A stretch of 64,000 nt of DNA from CANMXU01 sp052030545 (GTDB lineage: Bacteria; Pseudomonadota; Gammaproteobacteria; Enterobacterales; Alteromonadaceae): contig NZ_JBPDIH010000009.1 of assembly GCF_052030545.1 (NCBI RefSeq), positions 62,001 through 126,000 of the forward strand. The letters are read 5' to 3'. A model generated the notes under the pieces. The model was not told the origin of the DNA. It did not search any database and saw nothing but the letters and a program-made list of their open reading frames with translations. Below, piece by piece: positions 35,482-44,599 of this stretch (the first letter of the stretch is position 1; every line of letters begins with the position of its first letter). The position numbers were made by a program, and so were the translations under genes.

Positions 35482-35836
35482 ATGGGTAAATAAAAAACCA
35501 TTAGCGCATTTAGGCAAGACCTGATGCGCTATAGCAGTAAATCCTTTTTTTCTTAGTGTGGTAAACGTGTGCAAACTTGGTCTCCGTAGTAGTTATTACC
35601 ATAGTTACAACTAACCACTGTGTCTTGCTGTTGGTTTTGATTTTGGAAAATATGTCTAACGTAATTTATTAAAATCTGCATGATGCTATCCTCGTTTATT
35701 AAAAATTTTTCTTCACGGTTTTGCGAAGTCAATTTAATGATGACCGCTTAGTACTGTTTAGTAAATTTTAATAAAACGAAAACAACATTCATAAAAATAG
35801 AATGACTTATATCACCTCGCTTTGACCGGTTTTTAT
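35482..35836. other. Intergenic region ilvY / oxyR with a possible disrupted small gene
   Basis: Most of this 355-base stretch is featureless and AT-rich. On the minus strand a well-placed ribosome site (GAGGAT) precedes an ATG at 35682 that opens MQILINYVRHIFQN, but the frame stops after 23 codons. One frame over, the same stretch continues as a Cys/Tyr/Asn-rich tail ending CNYGNNYYGDQVCTRLPH at 35553. A single-base shift near 35640 would join them into a 42-residue peptide. It may be a broken small gene or chance. Confidence 0.3.
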
Positions 35837-36760
35837 TTAGTTTTTCTTTAATTTTTTAATGCCGCAGTGTTTATCAAGCTGTTCAGCAAATATGGCTTTT
35901 AAAATACTAATGTCATCGGTTCTTACGTAATTTGGGCGAATTATTAAGGCAATACCGCGGTGTGGCCCTGGTTCGTCTAAATGAATCGCTTGCAGTTCAG
36001 ACTCGTTATAAATTAATTGATCAATTGCCATTTGCGGTACTAAGGTGGTGCCTAGTTTGCCTGCGACCATTTGAATTAGCGTGTGCAGACTTGCCGAGTC
36101 GAAACCTGATTTTTGCTTTTGGCTTTGTAAACTACAAGCCGCTAACGCATGATCTTTTAAACAATGACCATCTTTTAATAACATCAGTTTATCTAACTCT
36201 AATTCGTCGCTGGTAATTTCAGTAATGTTATTGGGAAATTCGTCTTTATGGGTGACCCAATAAAAATCTTCTTGCCAAAAAGGGAAGCTCATTAAGCCAT
36301 CAAGTGGGTAGGGCAGCGCTAATACCGCAGCGTCAATATCTCCTGTGCGCACCATATCGACTAATACATGCGACTGTTCTTCAATAATTTGCAGTTTAAA
36401 ATCGGGATATTGCTTTCTCACTTCAGGCAATACTTTTGGCAACATGTATGGGCCTATGGTGGGAATAACACCCAAGGTCATCGGTCGCGACAATGGCATT
36501 TTATTGGTTTGTGAAAGCTGCATTAACTCATCAATTTCTAGTTTGATGGTTTTTGCTTTATTAAGAATAAGTTCACCGTCGGCGGTAATTAAAACTTGTT
36601 TGTTATTGCGTTCAAATACCTGCACTCCTAATTGCTTTTCCAATTCAGTAATCGCGGTACTTAAGGCTGACTGCGAAACGTTACATGCTTCGGCCGCTTT
36701 TTTAAAATGTAGCGTCTTCTCTACGGCAAGTGCGTAATTTAGTTGCTTGAGTGAAATCAT
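35837..36760 (-). CDS. oxyR: Hydrogen-peroxide-sensing LysR regulator
   Basis: The 307-residue protein has an N-terminal helix-turn-helix (LHFKKAAEACNVSQSALSTAITELEKQLG; landmark VSQSALSTAI). The OxyR redox pair is visible as DGHCLKDHALAAC, with C200 and C209 spaced by nine as in E. coli OxyR (C199/C208). Oxidation by H2O2 forms the disulfide that activates it. Divergent to ahpC, its expected target, with about 200 bases between them. The regulated genes next door support the name. Confidence 0.95.
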   Translation of the reverse strand: MISLKQLNYALAVEKTLHFKKAAEACNVSQSALSTAITELEKQLGVQVFERNNKQVLITADGELILNKAKTIKLEIDELMQLSQTNKMPLSRPMTLGVIPTIGPYMLPKVLPEVRKQYPDFKLQIIEEQSHVLVDMVRTGDIDAAVLALPYPLDGLMSFPFWQEDFYWVTHKDEFPNNITEITSDELELDKLMLLKDGHCLKDHALAACSLQSQKQKSGFDSASLHTLIQMVAGKLGTTLVPQMAIDQLIYNESELQAIHLDEPGPHRGIALIIRPNYVRTDDISILKAIFAEQLDKHCGIKKLKKN

Positions 36761-36962
36761 AGTGATGCCAGTTAATAATAAGTCTTTGTCATTATTTTAA
36801 CGGTTTGATTTTAGATATCACGCTTTTTATGTTCAGTTTTATAGAATATTGATATCAATTTAATCAAATTTATTAATTGTCGTGTCGATCGTATTATTTC
36901 TCCATCGAAAGCAAACACGCTTTCTAACTTAAACAATTTTTACATTATACGAGGAATTACTC

Positions 36963-37526
36963 ATGGCACAGATTGGCAAAACTATCCCAGAATTTTCGGC
37001 TCAAGCTTTTCATAACGGTGAGTTTGTTGAAGTTACATCAGAAAGCGTAAAAGGTAAGTGGGGCATCTTTTTATTCTACCCAGCAGATTTTACTTTTGTA
37101 TGTCCTACTGAATTAGAAGATATGGCGAACCAATACGAAGAGTTACAAGGTTTAGGTGTTGAAGTATACGCAGTATCAACCGACACGCACTTTTCACACA
37201 AAGCATGGCACGACTCGTCAGACGCGATTGGCAAAATCAAATTCCCAATGGTAGGTGACCAAACAGGCGTTATTACTCGCGGTTTTGACGTAATGATTGA
37301 AGAAGACCACATGGCACATCGCGGCACGTTTTTGGTAGACCCAGACGGTGTTATTCAAGTTGCGCACATTCACGCAGGTGGCATTGGCCGAAGTGCAAAA
37401 GACATGGTTCGTAACGTAAAAGCGGCACAATATGTTCGTGATAATGACGGTGAAGTATGTCCGGCAGCGTGGGAACAAGGTGAAGCAACCTTAACGCCGA
37501 GCTTAGATTTAGTGGGCAAAATCTAA
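36963..37526 (+). CDS. ahpC: Alkyl hydroperoxide reductase C, typical 2-Cys peroxiredoxin
   Basis: The 187-residue protein has the peroxidatic cysteine C47 in FYPADFTFVCPTELEDMANQY (landmark FVCPTE) and the resolving cysteine C166 in EVCPAAW. The C-terminal sequence and length are AhpC-like. It reduces H2O2 and organic peroxides, and AhpF recycles it. A strong AGGA ribosome site precedes the ATG. The divergent oxyR suggests control by OxyR; an ATAG-like element at 36841 could be part of the site but I find no convincing full OxyR motif. Confidence 0.97.
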   Translation: MAQIGKTIPEFSAQAFHNGEFVEVTSESVKGKWGIFLFYPADFTFVCPTELEDMANQYEELQGLGVEVYAVSTDTHFSHKAWHDSSDAIGKIKFPMVGDQTGVITRGFDVMIEEDHMAHRGTFLVDPDGVIQVAHIHAGGIGRSAKDMVRNVKAAQYVRDNDGEVCPAAWEQGEATLTPSLDLVGKI

Positions 37527-37633
37527 ACCGCTAACTTCACAGTAAAGACTTAATGCGAGGCTTGAGCCGTAATCGAAAGATACGTCTCCCCTCGCTTTTC
37601 CCAGTAGATTCTCCAGAAATTTAAGGTAGCACT

Positions 37634-39187
37634 ATGTTAAGCCCAGATATTTTAAACGCATTAAAAACTTATACTGCCAATATGACCAATAAGGTAACTT
37701 TGGTATTGCAAACAGGCGCACATCAAAAGCGCGATGAACTTAAAACTTTTTTATCTGAGCTATGCAGTGTATCTGAGAACCTAGTTTTAGTAGAAGCTGA
37801 CCGTGATCTGCGCAGCCCAATTACTTTTTCGTTAGAAGTTGAAGGCAAAGCCAACGGTATACTATTTTCAGGTATCCCGAGTGGTCATGAATTTAATTCA
37901 CTGATTTTGGCGCTATTGCAATCAGCCGGAACAGAAAGCAAATTAGACGATACTTTAAAGCGCTTAGTCAGCAATATTAGCGATACTTTACACTTTGAAG
38001 TGTTTGTTTCATTAAGCTGTCATAACTGTCCTGACGTGGTGCAGTCGCTTAATCAATTTGCCTTATTAAATAACCATATTAGCAGTGAAATGATCGACGG
38101 CGGTTTGTTCCCTGAGTTAATTGAACAGCGCAATATTCAAGGTGTGCCGAGTGTTTATGTTAATGGTGAGCTATTTGCTAACGGTAAAATTGACACCGCG
38201 CAATTGGTCGACAAATTAATTGCTCGCTACCCAGACATTGTTAATCAAGGTGAAGTACAAGCATTACCAAAGCAAGACGTTACTGTTATTGGTGGTGGTC
38301 CAAGTGGCGTAGCGGCAGCAATATATGCGGCGCGTAAAGGCTTAAATGTGACGATGATCGCCGACAGAATTGGCGGCCAAGTTAAAGATACCGTGGGCAT
38401 AGAAAACTTAATTTCGGTGCCTAAAACCACAGGTACTGAGCTAACCAACAATATGCTTGCTCACATGAACGACTACACTATTACCAAAAAAGAACATGTG
38501 CGTGTCGATAAAATTGAAAAAGCTGACGGTAGTAAAAACATTCATTTATCGAGCGGCGAAGTGATCGATACCAAAACCGTGATTGTTGCAACAGGGGCAA
38601 AATGGCGTGAACTGGGCATACCGGGTGAGAAAGAAAATATTGGTAATGGCGTTGCGTACTGTCCACATTGTGATGGCCCGTTTTTCAAAGGCAAAGAAGT
38701 GGCTGTTGTTGGTGGTGGTAATTCAGGCATTGAAGCGGCGCTAGATTTAGCAGGCATGGTAGAGCATGTTACCGTATTTGAATTTTTACCTGAGCTAAAA
38801 GCTGACCGAGTATTGGTCGAAAAAGCCGAGCAACATGAAAAAATCACCATTATTAAAAATGTTGCAACCAAAGAAATTATCGCTGACAACGGCAAAGTGG
38901 TCGCCATTGACTATCAAGACCGTGCAAACAATGCGCTGCATCGTAAAGAGCTATCGGGCGTTTTTGTGCAAATCGGTTTAGTGCCAAACAGTGACTTTTT
39001 AAATGGTTTAGTCGAGCGTACTCAGCATGGAGAAGTGATCATCGATGAAAAATGTCAAACCACAGAGCCGGGTGTATTTGCTGCCGGCGATGTAACAACT
39101 GTGCCATACAAGCAGATAGTTATTGCGATGGGCGAGGGCGCAAAAGCATCGCTGTCAGCCTTTGATTATTTAATTCGCGAGAGTTAA
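37634..39187 (+). CDS. ahpF: Alkyl hydroperoxide reductase F, NADH-dependent flavoprotein
   Basis: The 517-residue protein has an N-terminal double thioredoxin-fold domain with redox pair C129-H-N-C132. An FAD-binding domain follows (DVTVIGGGPSGVAAAIYAARKG), then the thioredoxin-reductase-type active site C333-P-H-C336 and the NADH domain (VAVVGGGNSGIEAALDLAG), ending in the second FAD motif (GVFAAGDVTTVP). Electrons pass NADH to FAD to C333/C336 to C129/C132 to AhpC. It follows ahpC by 107 bases; a GCGAGG/CCTCGC pairing in that gap (about 37554-37596) might lower read-through. Confidence 0.97.
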   Translation: MLSPDILNALKTYTANMTNKVTLVLQTGAHQKRDELKTFLSELCSVSENLVLVEADRDLRSPITFSLEVEGKANGILFSGIPSGHEFNSLILALLQSAGTESKLDDTLKRLVSNISDTLHFEVFVSLSCHNCPDVVQSLNQFALLNNHISSEMIDGGLFPELIEQRNIQGVPSVYVNGELFANGKIDTAQLVDKLIARYPDIVNQGEVQALPKQDVTVIGGGPSGVAAAIYAARKGLNVTMIADRIGGQVKDTVGIENLISVPKTTGTELTNNMLAHMNDYTITKKEHVRVDKIEKADGSKNIHLSSGEVIDTKTVIVATGAKWRELGIPGEKENIGNGVAYCPHCDGPFFKGKEVAVVGGGNSGIEAALDLAGMVEHVTVFEFLPELKADRVLVEKAEQHEKITIIKNVATKEIIADNGKVVAIDYQDRANNALHRKELSGVFVQIGLVPNSDFLNGLVERTQHGEVIIDEKCQTTEPGVFAAGDVTTVPYKQIVIAMGEGAKASLSAFDYLIRES

Positions 39188-39214
39188 TAAAGCGAGTCAA
39201 ATAGGTAAACGGTT

Positions 39215-39250
39215 AAGCGCTTAGTGAGCAATTCACTAAGCGCTTTTTTC
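39215..39250 (+). terminator. Rho-independent terminator of ahpCF
   Basis: AAGCGCTTAGTGA (39215-39227) pairs perfectly with TCACTAAGCGCTT (39233-39245), followed by T residues, 28 bases after the ahpF stop. Confidence 0.9.
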
Positions 39251-39404
39251 TGCCAATTTTTGGCTGTTTAAATCCATTAAAATTTAATAAAAATAGCAAG
39301 TTAACTTGACCGTCATTCAAAAGATAAAAATGCATGAATAAAGTTTTGATACCTGTTATTTTAACGAGCACACAAATAATAATTAGCGATACGCAAGGAA
39401 AACA

Positions 39405-40343
39405 ATGTCTAATCAAACACCGAACCTACCCGATTTATCTGGTGCCTTTTCAAAAAGTAAAAGTACAATTTTCACCGTAGTGACTATTTTTATCTTATTG
39501 CTACTTGCCTTCCAAGCTATGTATACCGTAGATGAAGGTCACGTTGGCATTATTAAACGCTTTGGTGAAGCCACAGAACAAGTGAATCCGGGCTTACATA
39601 CCAAAATTCCATTTGTTGATACCGTGGAAGTTTTAGAAATTCGTACCCGTAAAAATGTTGAAAAGCTCAATGCTTCAACTCATGAGCAAATGCCAGTGAC
39701 GGCAGAAGTCTCTATTAACTGGACAGTACTTAGAACTGAGGCGTTTGACTTGTTCAAAAGCTACGGTGGTTTAGTACAATTTGAAGCGCGTATTCTTGAC
39801 CCTAAATTACGATCAGCGGCTAAAGATGCATTAGCGCGTTACAAAGCGGAAGAGCTTATTCAAAATCGCTCACAAGTGATTGCTCAAATTGAAGAGCTAT
39901 TGCTAGAAGAAATGAAAGACTATCCGGTGAAACTAGACTCTGCTCAGTTAGAAAATTTAGTTTTACCGGCTAAATACATTCAATCAATTGAAACTAAGCA
40001 AACAGAAAAGAACTTAGCTGCCGCAGAAATGCATCGCTTAGAACGCCAAAAATTAGAAGCGCAACGAGAAGTAAATACCGCGCTTGCCCAGCGTGATGCC
40101 GCCAAAGCGCAAGCTGACGGTAAAGCCTATGCTATTCGCGCTGAAGCGCAAGCAGAAGCCGAAGCGATTAAGGTGAAAGGTTTAGCCGAAGCTGAAGCGT
40201 TAAATGAAAAAGCAAAATCATTAAATAATTCACAAATGATGGTTGAATATGTGCGTGCTCAACAGTGGAATGGCCAAATGCCAACCACCATTATGGGCGC
40301 TGATCAAAGTGTTTTGTGGAATATGGAAAGTAAAAAACGTTAA
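39405..40343 (+). CDS. SPFH/prohibitin-family membrane protein
   Basis: The 312-residue protein has an N-terminal transmembrane helix (about 20-42), the SPFH domain (YTVDEGHVGIIKRFGEATEQVNPGLHTKIPFVDTV; landmarks DEGHVGIIKRFG and NPGLHTKIPF), and a long Ala/Glu/Gln-rich coiled coil from about 195 to 285 (AEAQAEAEAIKVKGLAEAEAL). Such proteins form large ring-like or cage-like membrane assemblies that organise membrane domains or proteases. AAGGAA precedes the ATG. It is followed by a DUF350 membrane protein and a transglutaminase-like protease, a likely functional cluster. It is not HflC: it is not paired with hflK and sits in a different context. Confidence 0.88.
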   Translation: MSNQTPNLPDLSGAFSKSKSTIFTVVTIFILLLLAFQAMYTVDEGHVGIIKRFGEATEQVNPGLHTKIPFVDTVEVLEIRTRKNVEKLNASTHEQMPVTAEVSINWTVLRTEAFDLFKSYGGLVQFEARILDPKLRSAAKDALARYKAEELIQNRSQVIAQIEELLLEEMKDYPVKLDSAQLENLVLPAKYIQSIETKQTEKNLAAAEMHRLERQKLEAQREVNTALAQRDAAKAQADGKAYAIRAEAQAEAEAIKVKGLAEAEALNEKAKSLNNSQMMVEYVRAQQWNGQMPTTIMGADQSVLWNMESKKR

Positions 40344-40423
40344 ACAATAATAAGTAAATAAATACGTGAATTAACGCTTGCCAACAGCTAAATGGCAAGC
40401 GTATTTATACGAGGAAATAAAAG

Positions 40424-40654
40424 ATGGAATGGGATTTTGTTACTGCCAGTTTGGTGAATTTAGCGGTGAATTTAAGCTACACCATATTGGCTTTATTTGT
40501 CGCGGTAGTTGCGTTGGTGATCATTGATAAAAAGTTACTGAAAGGTGTCGATATTCAAAAAGAGTTAAAAGAAAATAACCTCGCAGTATCTATTTTTGCT
40601 TCATCAATTTTAATTTTTGTCGCCTTAATTATTTGTTTTGGTATGAAGGCGTAA
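40424..40654 (+). CDS. DUF350 small membrane protein
   Basis: The 76-residue protein has two transmembrane helices (about 10-33 and 51-74) joined by a short charged loop (IDKKLLKGVDIQKELKENNLAVSIF; landmark KELKENNLA), the pattern of DUF350/UPF0719 proteins. Longer members have two such units; this has one. The function is unknown. It lies 81 bases after the SPFH gene, with GAGG upstream of the ATG, and six bases before the protease-like gene, so at least the last two are co-transcribed. Confidence 0.85.
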   Translation: MEWDFVTASLVNLAVNLSYTILALFVAVVALVIIDKKLLKGVDIQKELKENNLAVSIFASSILIFVALIICFGMKA

Positions 40655-40660
40655 TCAGCG

Positions 40661-41479
40661 ATGCGTTGGTGTTTTCTGATAATTTTGTCGATAGTTGTCA
40701 TTGTTTTTTTTGATAAAAAACCTGTGCAAAATAGTTTTGATGCGCAGTTACTCACTCGAACCGAGCTGATCGCTACGCAAGTTTCGCCAAAATTAATGAG
40801 CAACCGGCATCAAAACGGCAAAGTCGTCTTTGCCAATAGCGAGCAGGAACTATCAGAGTGGCAAATTCAACAATCTGTCGCAGATAAGAAAAAGCAAGAT
40901 CAAGCGCGCCCGTTATTATGGGGAAGAAATAATCAAGTAACCATGAGCGCGATGGGACTTGATTGGAAACATCACTTTGCTAGCAGTTTTTTGGTGGGTA
41001 TTCGACCATTTGCAGTTGAAAATAATTGGTTGCCGCTATACACCTTGTCGAAACGTAAAACCTATCAACTTGATAATGAGCAATATGGAGCCTTGGATTT
41101 ATGGCAAAACTCTGCCCAAGCGTTTGTTATGCTCAGAGGAGATTGTGAGGACCATGCAATTGCCTTGGCTGACTGGTTAATTTCTGAAGGTGTTGATGCA
41201 AGAGTGGCCGTTGGCCTTTACAAAACCAATGGTCATGCATGGGTTGTTGCTAAGAAAAACAATAAAATGTACGTTTTAGAAGCGACTAACAAACGAAGTG
41301 GTAAAGCATGGAATCATTACCCGTTGGCATCTGTGAGTCGTCATTATCATCCGCAATATATGTTCAATCGAGACTCTTTTTGGGTGAATACCGCATCAAG
41401 CAATACCACTGACTATTTAGGCGCGCACTGGCAAAAGTCATCCGAGTTTGTGCGTTATAAAATGCCAAAAATTCATTGA
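40661..41479 (+). CDS. Membrane-anchored transglutaminase-like cysteine peptidase
   Basis: The 272-residue protein has an N-terminal signal anchor (WCFLIILSIVVIVFF) and a transglutaminase-like core. The apparent catalytic triad is C162 in RGDCEDHAIALADWL, H192 in NGHAWVV and E207 in VLEATN. The spacing fits bacterial transglutaminase-like cysteine proteases with an extracytoplasmic active site. The start six bases after the DUF350 stop indicates one transcript. The substrate is unknown; the membrane neighbours suggest processing of an envelope protein. Confidence 0.82.
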   Translation: MRWCFLIILSIVVIVFFDKKPVQNSFDAQLLTRTELIATQVSPKLMSNRHQNGKVVFANSEQELSEWQIQQSVADKKKQDQARPLLWGRNNQVTMSAMGLDWKHHFASSFLVGIRPFAVENNWLPLYTLSKRKTYQLDNEQYGALDLWQNSAQAFVMLRGDCEDHAIALADWLISEGVDARVAVGLYKTNGHAWVVAKKNNKMYVLEATNKRSGKAWNHYPLASVSRHYHPQYMFNRDSFWVNTASSNTTDYLGAHWQKSSEFVRYKMPKIH

Positions 41480-41485
41480 TCAAAA

Positions 41486-41525
41486 AAACCTTCAATTACG
41501 CCTGATATTGGGCAATTGAAGGTTT
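41486..41525 (-). terminator. Intrinsic terminator between converging genes
   Basis: AAACCTTCAATT pairs with AATTGAAGGTTT around a 16-base loop. On the minus strand it is followed by a long T-run (A-run at 41482-41488), so it mainly ends the imelysin/oxidoreductase operon; on the plus strand it may also stop the protease transcript. Confidence 0.75.
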
Positions 41526-41555
41526 CTAATGATGTGTTTTGTCGTAGAGATAAAC

Positions 41556-43082
41556 TTACAAGTCAGACAAAAATGCTAATAAATCAGCGCGTTCAGAACT
41601 GCTTAATTTCAAGACATTGTCTCTTGCGGTTTGTGCTTCGCCGCCGTGCCATAAGACTGCTTCTAAAATAGTACGTGCTCGACCATCATGTAAAAAGGTT
41701 GCTTCAGTATCAACGGTTTGTGCTAAACCTATGCCCCATAAAGGTGGTGTACGCCATTCACGCGCCGTCGCTAAAAATTCGTACGCCATTTCAGCTGAAG
41801 CTGGTTGATTGTCTAAGGTAAAATCCGCTAACTCTTCACCCATGTCGTGCAATAACATATCGGTATAAGGGTAAATTTCTTGCTCAGAAAGCTCAGGATG
41901 CTCGCTGCTATATTCAGTGGTGTAAGATGCGGTATGACAACCTTGGCAGCCTAAATTAATAAACAAATCTTTACCGCGTTTAACATCATCATCATAAGCA
42001 TTTCTGCGCTGTGGCACGGCTAGGTGAGTCGCGTAAAAATCAATAGCCTCTAGAATTTTATCTGATACTTCATAGTCGTAATCATTAACGCTATCGCCGT
42101 TGCCATTAGCGGCCTGGGCACAATCAGTTTGATGTGCTAAACAGGATTCTTGCTGATGCAGTCGGCTAGTTAGGCCCATGTCGTTAACAAAAGCACCGGC
42201 ACTTTGTTCAAGTAAACTGGGCTGACCGGCTTTCCAACCAAAACGCCCTAATTCAGCATTTTCTGCAACAATCGACCACACACGGTTTGCTTTGCCAGAA
42301 ATGCCATTGTTGTCGCTGTCGTTAATATCTTCGTTGGCAAGAATATCTTGCTCGCTCACGAGTGCTAATAATCCTAGGCCAGTCATGCCCGGTGAAACGC
42401 GTGCTGAAAATACGGTGTCAGCATCAAAGTCGTAACCTTGCGCTGCTTTTTTACTGGTTAATTGCCAAACAGGTTTACGTAATTCAACTTGGTAACCATC
42501 ATCAAATGTTACTGTTGAATGTGTATAGGTAACCGCTAAATCAACTTCTGGCATCACATCTGCAATCGCATCTTGTTGCAATTGACCGCCAACACTGGTG
42601 TCGCCAACATTGGCCATTAATGATTGCGACATTTGATAAGCTTGATCTGCCGTTATATCAGATTTTGCCGCACGAAATAAAATACTGCCAAAATCATCGC
42701 TGTCTTCATCAGGAGCATGACCACGACCATCGCGAATATGGCAATCTTGGCAAGCATTGTTGTTAAATAATCCACCTAATCCGTCACGAGAAGAGGTGCT
42801 AGCGCTGCCGGCAACCCAAGGGTTTGTGAAAAAATCATCGCCTAATTCAAATAGTTGAATACGGTCAACGTCGTCCATTATGCCTGAACGCTGTGAAAAA
42901 GCGTCGGCAGTGGTATTAATAACACTGGCTTGACCGCCCGCTAAATGTTCGGTTGAGCTTGGTTGTTCAGGTTCTGTGGTTGGATCAGGTGTTGTCGGCG
43001 TTGAAGTGCTATCTTCACCACTTCCGCCACCACCACACGCACTTAATAGCGCGGTTGTTAATAAAATTGAATATAATCGCAT
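41556..43082 (-). CDS. Di-haem oxidoreductase lipoprotein (DHOR / DUF1111 type)
   Basis: With the start at 43082 (MRLYSILLTTALLSAC) it is 508 residues and a lipoprotein; a longer frame to 43133 lacks a signal sequence. A Gly/Ser/Thr/Pro-rich linker leads to two c-type haem sites, C-Q-D-C-H (cysteines 111 and 114) and a later GCQGCH, plus LFINLGCQGCHTA and the conserved PLWGIGLAQTV and LHDGRARTILEAV, typical of the DHOR family. It is a periplasmic or surface electron-transfer protein. It follows an imelysin gene by about 110 bases, a pairing known from iron-regulated clusters. Confidence 0.88.
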   Translation of the reverse strand: MRLYSILLTTALLSACGGGGSGEDSTSTPTTPDPTTEPEQPSSTEHLAGGQASVINTTADAFSQRSGIMDDVDRIQLFELGDDFFTNPWVAGSASTSSRDGLGGLFNNNACQDCHIRDGRGHAPDEDSDDFGSILFRAAKSDITADQAYQMSQSLMANVGDTSVGGQLQQDAIADVMPEVDLAVTYTHSTVTFDDGYQVELRKPVWQLTSKKAAQGYDFDADTVFSARVSPGMTGLGLLALVSEQDILANEDINDSDNNGISGKANRVWSIVAENAELGRFGWKAGQPSLLEQSAGAFVNDMGLTSRLHQQESCLAHQTDCAQAANGNGDSVNDYDYEVSDKILEAIDFYATHLAVPQRRNAYDDDVKRGKDLFINLGCQGCHTASYTTEYSSEHPELSEQEIYPYTDMLLHDMGEELADFTLDNQPASAEMAYEFLATAREWRTPPLWGIGLAQTVDTEATFLHDGRARTILEAVLWHGGEAQTARDNVLKLSSSERADLLAFLSDL

Positions 43083-43191
43083 ATTGTTGTCACACTTTTT
43101 AAACGAAAAATGGCACCGATTAAGTGGTGCCATATATTAAGTAACCAAGCGATTCATCACCAAAATCACTTGGCTGAAGTTCTAAGGCTGA

Positions 43192-44397
43192 TTAGTCACC
43201 AGAACCACTAGTATCAATGGCTTGAAGTTGTAATAAATTCACTACTTGCTCAAACTCAGTGGTTAAGGCTGTTAACTCATCAACTGCAGCTTCTGCAATA
43301 ATGCGTTCGGTTGAACTTGAAGATTGACCGATAATTTGATCAAAACGCACTGGGTTAGTTTCACGCTCACCGGCATTATAAATTGATAACATTTTTGCTT
43401 CGATGCTGATTAATGCGTTATCAATTGTGGTGTAAAGATCAGCATCTTTTCTCATGATCAAATCGCCAATGCTTTTACCTGATACACTACCGTAGCTACC
43501 ATAAAATGCATTTTTTACACCTTGGAAGTTATGGTAAATGGCAATATGGCTTAAGTCGCTGAAGCAGTCGTGCTCTTCTTCAGGGTCACCTAACGTTAAA
43601 CCTGAACCCATGCGCGCGCCAGCTAGTTCATCAGTTGCCATGGCGTTCATCGAACCAACAATGTATTCAAGCGCTAATTCACTGTTTAAAAAGTTATTCG
43701 CTAACGTGCCCGCTGTTGCTTGTGCAGCAGGAGACCATTCAGCTTGCATTTCAGTTAAATCGTTAATTAATAATGACGTAGCCGCTGTTAAGTATTGCGC
43801 GCGACGCTCACAGTATGTATCTAAACAGTTTACAGTATCAAAATCGCTTGCCGGACGTTCACCTGCACCAGCTTCAGTACCGTGAGTATCAGCACCCCAA
43901 AGCATAAATTCAATCGCATGTACGCCAGTCGTTACGTTAGCTTCTTCATCGTCTAGGCCGTTTTGTGCAAGCAATAAATCAATGTTAATCGTTTGCTCGC
44001 CTTCAATAATATTGACGATGTGGTTTTCATCTAAAGGCCAAGCATTTACTTGTCCTTCCCAATCATCAACACTAGCTGGGCCACCATCGCTTGCAAGGTT
44101 TTTACCTTCAGCGATGCTAGTATCAAAACGCATAATTTCAGATTCTTGATACGGTGCGCGAGCTGCTTTGTAAGCACTACGTGCTGCGGTTAAATTAGCT
44201 TCAGTTGGTTCAGCAACAAATGCAGTTACTGCCGCTTGTAAGCTAGTCGCTGTAGTTAACGAGTCAGAATACATGGCATAGGCCATATCGACATAATTTT
44301 GTTGAATTTGTTCGGTTGTTGTTAACTCATCGTCTGTACATGCTGTCATTAAAAAAGCAGATGATACCGCCATAAGTGCTGTTAATTTTGCTTTCAC
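43192..44397 (-). CDS. Imelysin-family (M75) lipoprotein, iron-regulated type
   Basis: The 401-residue protein has a lipoprotein signal (AVSSAFLMTAC, lipidated Cys20) and a two-bundle helical imelysin fold. The GxHxxE motif is present as GVHAIEFMLWG (G158, H160, E163), and the PYQESEIMRFD helix precedes it. Imelysin-like proteins (IrpA/ICMP, EfeO relatives) take part in iron handling at the cell surface; protease activity is not supported. It leads a two-gene unit with the di-haem oxidoreductase. A Fur-like site lies just upstream. Confidence 0.9.
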   Translation of the reverse strand: MKAKLTALMAVSSAFLMTACTDDELTTTEQIQQNYVDMAYAMYSDSLTTATSLQAAVTAFVAEPTEANLTAARSAYKAARAPYQESEIMRFDTSIAEGKNLASDGGPASVDDWEGQVNAWPLDENHIVNIIEGEQTINIDLLLAQNGLDDEEANVTTGVHAIEFMLWGADTHGTEAGAGERPASDFDTVNCLDTYCERRAQYLTAATSLLINDLTEMQAEWSPAAQATAGTLANNFLNSELALEYIVGSMNAMATDELAGARMGSGLTLGDPEEEHDCFSDLSHIAIYHNFQGVKNAFYGSYGSVSGKSIGDLIMRKDADLYTTIDNALISIEAKMLSIYNAGERETNPVRFDQIIGQSSSSTERIIAEAAVDELTALTTEFEQVVNLLQLQAIDTSGSGD

Positions 44398-44421
44398 GTT
44401 TATCCCTCTAGAATTATTTTA

Positions 44422-44446
44422 GTCGAAATAGTAATCGTTCTTATTT
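44422..44446. promoter_or_regulatory. Possible Fur box upstream of the imelysin gene
   Basis: On the minus strand AATAAGAACGATTACTATT matches the 19-bp Fur consensus at about 11 positions, and an ATTGATAAT-like extension follows. It is 30-50 bases before the imelysin start, and the gene family is usually iron-regulated. The motif score alone is modest. Confidence 0.35.
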
Positions 44447-44599
44447 AGATTATCAATGTTATTGTTAATGAAATGTGATATTTTGCAACCTAAGCGCGTA
44501 TATTTAACTTTATGGCGAGTTTTGACTGATTTTGTTGTGATATATGTCACACCTTGTTGTTTTTGTTGGTTAATATTTGAGAAGAGATTTTGGTGAGCA

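Noticed and set aside
36841..36880. OxyR binding site upstream of ahpC
   Set aside because: One ATAG half-element is visible, but the four regularly spaced ATAG-type elements expected for OxyR are not convincing; regulation is inferred only from gene order.
39405..40343. Calling the SPFH protein HflC
   Set aside because: There is no adjacent hflK and the neighbours differ; sequence supports only the broader prohibitin/SPFH family.
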